DNA of 20,061 bases from a virus, in the IMG/VR virus record IMGVR_UViG_3300010155_001996, positions 1 through 20,061 of that record; one strand, written 5' to 3'. The notes under the pieces were generated by a model that was not told the DNA's origin, did not search any database, and saw nothing but the letters and a program-made list of their open reading frames with translations. Of this stretch, positions 14,487 through 20,061 are shown one piece after another. The translations under genes were made by a program, and so were the position numbers. How positions within the stretch are numbered: the stretch's first letter is position 1; each line of letters opens with the position of its first letter.

Positions 14487-15450
14487 AACTAAACATATCC
14501 CAAAGACTTTTAGCAGCTAAAGCAGTTCCAACAACAGGACCTCCAAGAAAACCTCCCACTGCTTTACCTAATTCAGACGCTACGATATCTTTTCCAACTT
14601 TTTTTCCAAGATATTGAGCTCCTTCACCTATAGTTTTCTCAGTTGCTTTGCCAACAATATCCTTACCAAATGTTTTCCCTATAACTTGTGTTCCTGCCAA
14701 AGTCTTAGTTATTCCGACGCCTTTGTCAAAAGCATTAGATCCTGGATTAGTCAATTCCTCAATTCCTGTTAAAACATTATATGTGCCTAAAACAGCACCC
14801 AATCCACCTCCCTTTATACCTGTTGCCTTAACATCTCCTTCTTCCCACCAATATGGATTATTCACATCCCTTTGATGGTCAGTTAGATTTATAGGTCCTT
14901 CAATTGCGGCACCTGTGTCTTTATCCACCCAGGATTGAGGGCCTCTTAATTTCTGCAATTTAGGGTGCCACCATTTTGCGGTGTCATCAATGTGTGGATA
15001 TTCAGTTGCGTCTTCCACACTGAATCCTGGCTTCACTCCTCCCCCACTCCTAGTGTTGTGAATTTGAGATACTTCCTGAGCTGCTGTAGTAAAATCTTTC
15101 TCTGACCATCCTCGCAAGTTAAGTTTATCTTCAAGTGCACCCCATAAATCTTTACCAATACTAAGCTTTGGATCAGAATCATAGGATCCAGATTCCTTAA
15201 ATATCCTATGAGAAGAACCTAATTCCAAATCTGATGTCACGTATTCAGGAGATATCTCAAACTCCATATCTCTGATATCCCCTGTAAATGCTTCCAATCC
15301 TTTCTTAGCCAATAGTGAAGCTTTAAGCGCAGCTTGACGACCTTCTTGGCCTCTTATGTCAGCTGCTTCACTCTCTCTTAGTCCTCTATAATAGTCTACA
15401 TCTGCTAGTGCTGTACCAAATTTTCCTGTAGTATCATAATAATTTGACAT
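14485..15450 (-). CDS. Internal virion protein candidate with Gly/Ala-rich C-terminus (321 aa)
   Basis: The N-terminal 60 residues are charged and helical. The middle is polar and Trp/Pro-rich (DDTAKWWHPKLQKLRGPQSW). Residues about 210-321 are rich in Gly, Ala, Lys and Thr and end in a hydrophobic segment (GGFLGGPVVGTALAAKSLW), a composition common in phage proteins that insert into the host envelope. There is no cysteine. The gene is in the same reading frame as the permuted-Hint gene and is separated from it by only the TAA and three codons. No family is recognised. An ejection or pore role is inferred from the hydrophobic tail and the neighbourhood. Confidence 0.7.
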   Translation of the reverse strand: MSNYYDTTGKFGTALADVDYYRGLRESEAADIRGQEGRQAALKASLLAKKGLEAFTGDIRDMEFEISPEYVTSDLELGSSHRIFKESGSYDSDPKLSIGKDLWGALEDKLNLRGWSEKDFTTAAQEVSQIHNTRSGGGVKPGFSVEDATEYPHIDDTAKWWHPKLQKLRGPQSWVDKDTGAAIEGPINLTDHQRDVNNPYWWEEGDVKATGIKGGGLGAVLGTYNVLTGIEELTNPGSNAFDKGVGITKTLAGTQVIGKTFGKDIVGKATEKTIGEGAQYLGKKVGKDIVASELGKAVGGFLGGPVVGTALAAKSLWDMFS

Positions 15451-15476
15451 TTTATTCCCCTATCTTTAATATATTT

Positions 15477-16115
15477 TTATTCCCACAACATAACTCTTAA
15501 ACCAATTCTACTGAAATACTTATGCGTCCAAACTCCCCCAGTATCATCTTGACCAGTCCAAAATGCATAATAAGATGTATAAGCCTGAATATATACATTA
15601 GTAGCATCTATTCTAACATCAGTTCCCTGCCAATCAGAACCACTTCCAAAAGTAGTATCCATTTCAAATCCACCTCTATATGGATAGACTTTATAAGTAG
15701 GCTCTAAGTCTGGGGAAGTTGCTCCATATAAATCACATATAAATATTTGACACAATGTAGGTGAATATGAAGAAAATGTTAAACCGTGAGCTAATGTATA
15801 ATTATCTTTATTTCCATCACTTCTATCTACATCTTGCCATCCACTATCATAATCTGGTATCTTTGATAAATCTGAATGAGAATGAGTTGCAGCATTGGTA
15901 GTAGTAGTTGAAGTTGCTGATAATGAAGTAGCTGGACTCATTACATTCTTGTATAAAGTATTCTCACATTTTATATATTGAACTAACCCTTCATTAGTCT
16001 TCCTTAATGTTATTTCACCTTCTCCCAAATCAGATATTTGAGGGATTCCATTGAGAACATGAATCTTGTTCTGTTTTGATTGTGAATTAACTCTTTCTTG
16101 TCTTGTCATTGCCAT
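15477..16115 (-). CDS. Small tail fibre or receptor-binding-like protein (212 aa)
   Basis: Residues 1-50 contain a short segment (QISDLGEGEITLRKTNEGL) resembling the 'L-x-x-G-E' lead-in seen at the N-terminus of phage fibre and minor virion proteins. A Ser/Thr-rich linker with NAATHSHSDL follows, then a beta-rich C-terminal domain beginning YDSGWQDV and continuing with YTLAHGL. The DSGW ... HGL pattern recurs, in my recollection, in C-terminal domains of phage appendage proteins. Three cysteines are present, unlike in the downstream ejection-type proteins. The ATG lies one base after the upstream TAA, with only a weak GTGAG ribosome site, so coupling to the beta-propeller gene is likely. The virion-surface role is inferred. 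Confidence 0.6.
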   Translation of the reverse strand: MAMTRQERVNSQSKQNKIHVLNGIPQISDLGEGEITLRKTNEGLVQYIKCENTLYKNVMSPATSLSATSTTTTNAATHSHSDLSKIPDYDSGWQDVDRSDGNKDNYTLAHGLTFSSYSPTLCQIFICDLYGATSPDLEPTYKVYPYRGGFEMDTTFGSGSDWQGTDVRIDATNVYIQAYTSYYAFWTGQDDTGGVWTHKYFSRIGLRVMLWE

Positions 16116-16116
16116 A

Positions 16117-17670
16117 TTATCTCACTGGCTTCAATCTATAAACTATTGAAATATCATTAATCTCAAATGTTGAAGCAGCAACACTAGAGAACTTTAAACG
16201 AATGCTTTTTATATTATTAATTGAAGCAGATGGAGTTAACTCAGCTTGTATCCAATTTCCTGTTGTATCAGTTAAATTAGCATCAAATTGAAGAAAAGAA
16301 GAACTTCCATCAACAGAATACATAACATCAATAGCATTGCCAGTACCTCCTGAATTCCCATCAAAATGAGTAGAAACATTAAACCCTGTATCTCCATCAG
16401 ATGCAGCTGTACGAAAATCGGAGACAACATCTGTGATAAATACAGTATCTCCTTGAACTTTACAAGTTGCAACAGGATTACCATCTCCATTAGTATGATT
16501 GTCGATAGCTGCTGCTAAATGTAATGCAACAACTTCTGCAGCATCATTTGTTTTAACTCCTGTAACTTCAATATCATCATCTTCTCCTGATACACTTGGT
16601 TTACTACTACCACTATTATCTGTATCAAACCAAATGGTTGTTTGTCCTGCAGTACCACCCCCTGCTGCATCATTCCTAAAGAAGACAGTAAAATATTTTT
16701 CATTCAAACTATCACTAACATCAGGCAAACATACTACTTTAGTTATTTCAGGGAGTGCTCCAATAGATCCTCCCTTATAAGTCACATATATTTTATATAC
16801 TTTCTTTCTCTGTCCAGGTTGTCCAAAATCGATATCTTTAGTAGCCATAGTTGTAGCTAGACTATATACTCCAGTATCAGACCACTTCATCACAGTACCA
16901 GTACCAGAAGTATGGGTATGGACTAAATCACCATTCCAATCATTAATAAAATTTGTCTGAATTTGACTATCTGTAAACTTAGTATCACCTTTGGTCCAGC
17001 TTTGTGTTACTAAATCATATAGATAAATATTACCAGCACTTGATGCAGTACAATCCTTTAGTACTATTAACTGTCTTTTCTTTGGAACATATCCAATAAT
17101 AGAATTATCAGTTATAAAGTCATCCCAATTACTTTCTTTTATTATTTGCCTACCTTGCTTCTCTAGTAGGTTATGTACTTCTTTCCCATCATATAAATAG
17201 CATCCTAGTTTATTTACCCATGCTATACCAAAGTCAGTTTTACAAGTAGCTGCAGGATGAGATACTCCTTTGTAAAGTAAAGTATCTTCTAAAAACTCTA
17301 TTTCCTGAGATACATTAATTAAATGCATTTTATGTTTTTTAAATTGTAGTATTCTATCTGCATATTCTTCAAGTTTTATTATTGCATCACCATCAGCAAT
17401 AGAAGCTTCAATCTTCCTGAAATCAGCAAAAGTGTCAAATTTCCCTACAGCTGATTTATACATTGTATCACCTTCTATAGTAGTTTCACCTTTTAAATTT
17501 GTCTTCTTAACATTCCCAATATATACTGTCCTATTAGTAACAACTGCTGTTTTGAATCTTACAGTTAATAATTCTTCAACTACATCAGGGAGCTTAAAAG
17601 GTCTTACAGGAGATGGAAATCTATGTCCTACATGATAGAATCCAGGATTCTGTTGTGCATAGTTAGCCAT
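16117..17670 (-). CDS. Beta-propeller-like tail (nozzle-type) protein (517 aa)
   Basis: Residues about 39-205 show repeating beta-strand units typical of propeller-type phage tail proteins: TAVVTNRTVYIGNV, LEEYADRILQFKKHKMHLI, GIAWVNKLGCYLYDG and IIGYVPKKRQLIVLKD. The phrase 'IYLYDLVTQSWTKG' continues the same blade pattern. From about residue 285 a different beta-rich domain follows (FGQPGQRKKVYKIYVTYKG to the C-terminus). No signal peptide or catalytic motif is seen. AGGAG eight bases upstream supports the start, which overlaps the NTase-like gene by eight bases. In related phages, to my recollection, this propeller is the C-terminal part of one larger protein whose N-terminal part matches the gene at 18211-20061. 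The likely position is the tail tube or nozzle. The general call is moderately sure; the exact family is not. Confidence 0.6.
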   Translation of the reverse strand: MANYAQQNPGFYHVGHRFPSPVRPFKLPDVVEELLTVRFKTAVVTNRTVYIGNVKKTNLKGETTIEGDTMYKSAVGKFDTFADFRKIEASIADGDAIIKLEEYADRILQFKKHKMHLINVSQEIEFLEDTLLYKGVSHPAATCKTDFGIAWVNKLGCYLYDGKEVHNLLEKQGRQIIKESNWDDFITDNSIIGYVPKKRQLIVLKDCTASSAGNIYLYDLVTQSWTKGDTKFTDSQIQTNFINDWNGDLVHTHTSGTGTVMKWSDTGVYSLATTMATKDIDFGQPGQRKKVYKIYVTYKGGSIGALPEITKVVCLPDVSDSLNEKYFTVFFRNDAAGGGTAGQTTIWFDTDNSGSSKPSVSGEDDDIEVTGVKTNDAAEVVALHLAAAIDNHTNGDGNPVATCKVQGDTVFITDVVSDFRTAASDGDTGFNVSTHFDGNSGGTGNAIDVMYSVDGSSSFLQFDANLTDTTGNWIQAELTPSASINNIKSIRLKFSSVAASTFEINDISIVYRLKPVR

Positions 17671-18196
17671 TTAGATACTCCTGAATTGGAATTAATCTGC
17701 TCTCTTCAGTATACTTACCTTCATTGAACATCTTCTGTGAGTAGATAAAATTATGTGGTGGATCTAAATATGTAGTCTTCCATAAATCTCCTTCTATCTT
17801 TTCAGCATCAGGAGTATAATCTACCTCTACAATATCATCTCTAATCTTTTTACAATTCTCCCATGATCTTATCTTTACAAATGGCTCAAAAGGTTTGCTA
17901 ATACTATATATTCTATCCTGCCAAAAGATATCTACTAGCATAAGATGTTCAAATCCTAAACGGATTCCAGTATCTAATAAATCTTTCAATCTTGAATAAT
18001 CTTTTATTTCACCTAATAAGCAAATATCTAAATCCCATGTTTCTATTCCTTGGGAAACTCCACCTCCAATATACATTTTATATTCATCTTTGAAATATTT
18101 AGAGTAATCATTATACCATCTTTTAATCAAAAATTCATGAGGTCTCTCCCAAGGTTCTGTTGTTTGAATATCACCAACTGTATATAAAAAACTCAT
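17663..18196 (-). CDS. Nucleotidyltransferase-like protein (177 aa)
   Basis: Residues 43-57 read IGGGVSQGIETWDLD. This is the G-G/S ... D-x-D signature of the polymerase-beta nucleotidyltransferase superfamily, with Asp55 and Asp57 as metal ligands. A third carboxylate lies at Asp89 in LMLVDIFW, on the strand where the fold places it. The length fits a minimal single-domain enzyme. It would transfer a nucleotide from NTP to an unknown substrate such as RNA, protein or a small molecule. GGAGG precedes the ATG. The gene sits between two tail-protein genes, an unexpected place for such an enzyme. Without a search I cannot tell whether it is an RNA-modifying, antitoxin-like (MNT) or antibiotic-transferase-like member. 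Confidence 0.7.
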   Translation of the reverse strand: MSFLYTVGDIQTTEPWERPHEFLIKRWYNDYSKYFKDEYKMYIGGGVSQGIETWDLDICLLGEIKDYSRLKDLLDTGIRLGFEHLMLVDIFWQDRIYSISKPFEPFVKIRSWENCKKIRDDIVEVDYTPDAEKIEGDLWKTTYLDPPHNFIYSQKMFNEGKYTEESRLIPIQEYLNG

Positions 18197-18210
18197 AAAA
18201 CTCCTCCATA

Positions 18211-20061
18211 TTACGATCCAGATCCACCGCCACTACCACCAGAAGGGGCACCACCATAACCACTAGAAGGCTCTGCATCTGCATCTACAGCAATTTCTAT
18301 AGTCTGAACTTTTTTCACTAATAATCCATAATTCTCATCCAAAATTTCTAATGTAAACTTTTTCTTATTACCATTTTCAGGATTAGTAACTGTTATTGCT
18401 GTAGCAGTCGTAAAAACCTGTACACTAGTAGAGGATAAAGATATCTCTTTATATACTGTAGAACCAAATCCTGTTATTCTAGCTATTCCAATTCTACCTG
18501 CACCCATATTTGTGCCACCATGAACACCTAAATCCATTGTAGTATCTGCATATTCATTGATACTCGCTAATGCTCTTATAGCTATTGGCTGACTTGTACC
18601 ATCATTAAATTCTGTTGCACCACCAGAATCATTCACTGAACTATCAGTATCACCCGCATCAGTACCATCCGTCCAGCGTCCTTTAGCTAGATCAGTATCT
18701 GCTACATATTGAGACCATCCATGTTTACCACCTGTCTTTAAATCAATCTCTTCAAGTAGGTACCAATTTTCAGAAGGATATGATCTTCTATATAAATTTA
18801 TTCCTATAATTCTATTATCTCCAAATGGGTGAACTGATATAGTAGTATTATCAATAGTAGGATGACAAACAAAAACTTGAACAAATAATACGTGATTAAA
18901 TAATTGTATAACACCCGCTTCTGTTATAGGCCCTTCCTGTCCTCCAATATAAACAGGATTAACTCCTAAAGTATATGTGCCATCCCACTCTCCATCTTCT
19001 TCAGTCCACCATCCTAGAACAATATCATTAGCAGTAAGAGCAGCAAGAGCTGGACTCGCTACTCTACAATCATCTATAGATACATCAATGCTTAAATCAG
19101 TGAATGATTTTAATTTCTGATCTTGTAATGACCATGTATCTAATTCTAACTCTTCAGAACCATCAGTTGTTTGAAATAACTTTGCATATGTATACCCATA
19201 CCATTTATTAACATTAGCATTACCAAACTCTCCATCAGATATTCTTAAAGCACCATCTGCAGCATAAAATGCATCCTTTCGAAGACCCCCAGTATTATCA
19301 GATAATCCAGTTATAGGGTTCCCCCAAGTAGTATCTTCTGCACTATAAATACTAACTCTACCAGCTTTAACAGATATATCATCAATTTTAAATGTAGTAG
19401 TACTAGCTAAAGACGTATTATATATTTGTAATAATCCAGTTGTATTTATAGGAACAACATCTCCATAATATTCTTGTTCAGTTGTATCAATAGTACTATC
19501 AGATGGACTACCATCGGTTGCTGTAATAGTAGTAGCTGTACCACCAAGTGAAAAGTTTATTACTGGAGTAGTTGCACCACTAGTTTGGTCAAGTTTAGCT
19601 GAAATCCTATAAGTTGCTCCTACTACAATGGTTTCAGACAATCTAGCTACGGCTAATTGTGCTCCCTCTATTTCTTCATCTGTGGTTGTAACAACTTGAA
19701 GTTTATTTGATGGCTCTGTAAGACTACCTCCAGCAATATTTAATACAGCCCAATCGCTTGCTGCACTAAAATCTCTATTTTTAGTATCTGTTATTAATTC
19801 ATCAGCACTACTATCAGAAAAAACCAGATAATCAGTACCAGTTTCAACTCCAGAACCTACTGTATGACCATCAATTCTATCATGACTAAACTGGAATAAA
19901 CCATAACCAGGATTTATAACATTAGTTCTAGCTGCTGCTCCTTGAGCTGCAGTTCCACCCATCATTCTAACCTTACCTAATTCATCTACCATCACATCAG
20001 TAGCCTCAGATAGTTCATTATCAGCTATATCACGAGGATCTGAGTTAGTACTCAAACCCCC
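18211..20061 (-). CDS. Beta-rich virion/tail protein, start lies beyond the right edge
   Basis: The frame is open to the right edge, which reads GGG GGG TTG, i.e. Gly-Gly-Leu-Ser-Thr. The TTG at 20055 is an internal Leu rather than the start, because GGL-STNSDPRDI ... EATDVMVDELGKVRMMGG is a typical N-terminal lead-in of large phage tail proteins. Only a short piece is probably missing. The visible 616 residues are Thr/Ser/Asp-rich and beta-rich. Around residues 415-440 is INLYRRSYPSENWYLLEEID, a segment I associate with the same protein family as the downstream propeller gene. The C-terminus is a flexible tail (SSGYGGAPSGGSGGGSGS). The role is a tail or tail-adaptor structural component. I am confident it is a phage structural protein, less so of its exact position. 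Confidence 0.65.
   Translation of the reverse strand, partial: GGLSTNSDPRDIADNELSEATDVMVDELGKVRMMGGTAAQGAAARTNVINPGYGLFQFSHDRIDGHTVGSGVETGTDYLVFSDSSADELITDTKNRDFSAASDWAVLNIAGGSLTEPSNKLQVVTTTDEEIEGAQLAVARLSETIVVGATYRISAKLDQTSGATTPVINFSLGGTATTITATDGSPSDSTIDTTEQEYYGDVVPINTTGLLQIYNTSLASTTTFKIDDISVKAGRVSIYSAEDTTWGNPITGLSDNTGGLRKDAFYAADGALRISDGEFGNANVNKWYGYTYAKLFQTTDGSEELELDTWSLQDQKLKSFTDLSIDVSIDDCRVASPALAALTANDIVLGWWTEEDGEWDGTYTLGVNPVYIGGQEGPITEAGVIQLFNHVLFVQVFVCHPTIDNTTISVHPFGDNRIIGINLYRRSYPSENWYLLEEIDLKTGGKHGWSQYVADTDLAKGRWTDGTDAGDTDSSVNDSGGATEFNDGTSQPIAIRALASINEYADTTMDLGVHGGTNMGAGRIGIARITGFGSTVYKEISLSSTSVQVFTTATAITVTNPENGNKKKFTLEILDENYGLLVKKVQTIEIAVDADAEPSSGYGGAPSGGSGGGSGS

Noticed and set aside
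20053-20055. TTG as the start codon of the right-edge gene
   Set aside because: The codons upstream remain open (Gly-Gly) to the window edge, no Shine-Dalgarno is visible, and GGL is the usual internal lead-in motif of such proteins.
1-20061. Recoded stop codons, as in some large phages
   Set aside because: TAA, TAG and TGA each end genes exactly where the next gene's ribosome site and start appear, so the standard code explains everything.
1-20061. Many TATAAT-like hexamers that could be promoters
   Set aside because: They are expected by chance in such AT-rich coding DNA, and none lies in an intergenic gap with a matching upstream element; gaps are at most 31 bases.

Overview
The window is a densely packed structural block from an AT-rich tailed bacteriophage, most likely a short-tailed (podovirus-type) phage or related prophage. 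All ten supported genes are on the minus strand, so they are transcribed from right to left. Gaps between genes are 31 bases or less, several genes overlap by 8 bases, and most starts follow a clear Shine-Dalgarno sequence. TAA, TAG and TGA all occur as gene ends, so the code looks standard. I saw no tRNA, rRNA, CRISPR array, insertion sequence or terminator, and there is no gene-free stretch of 300 bases or more.

In transcription order, the right part (20061-15477) encodes tail or outer virion proteins. These are a large beta-rich protein that begins outside the window, a small protein with a nucleotidyltransferase signature, a beta-propeller-like tail (nozzle-type) protein, and a small fibre or receptor-binding-like protein. 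The left part (15450-1) encodes six proteins that look like internal (ejected) virion proteins: a 321-aa protein with a Gly/Ala-rich hydrophobic tail, a 319-aa protein with a permuted Hint/intein domain, two helical proteins (522 and 312 aa), a giant 2870-aa protein, and a large protein cut by the left edge.

Two points stand out. First, the 319-aa protein carries the C-terminal half of an intein (Hint) domain at its own N-terminus (residues 1-61, ending His-Asn) and the N-terminal half at its own C-terminus (residues 248-319, starting with Cys). They flank a 186-residue helical cargo. This is the IC-cargo-IN order that engineers use to make circular proteins, here in a natural gene. Joined in the normal order, the halves give a complete minimal Hint domain of about 133 residues with neither gap nor duplication. 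The +1 residue is Arg, not Cys, Ser or Thr, so the chemistry would have to resemble that of bacterial intein-like domains. Second, the giant protein has an Arg-x-Pro ... Gly-Asp-Tyr-Asp-Val-Asp-Glu signature around residues 1945-1990. This resembles the catalytic loop of double-psi beta-barrel RNA polymerases, which suggests a virion-packaged polymerase ejected into the host.

A supporting pattern is that the six putative ejected proteins contain only three cysteines in 5128 visible residues, one of which is the predicted splice-site Cys. The four outer proteins have twelve in about 1500. All functional calls come from reading motifs by eye; no database search was possible.
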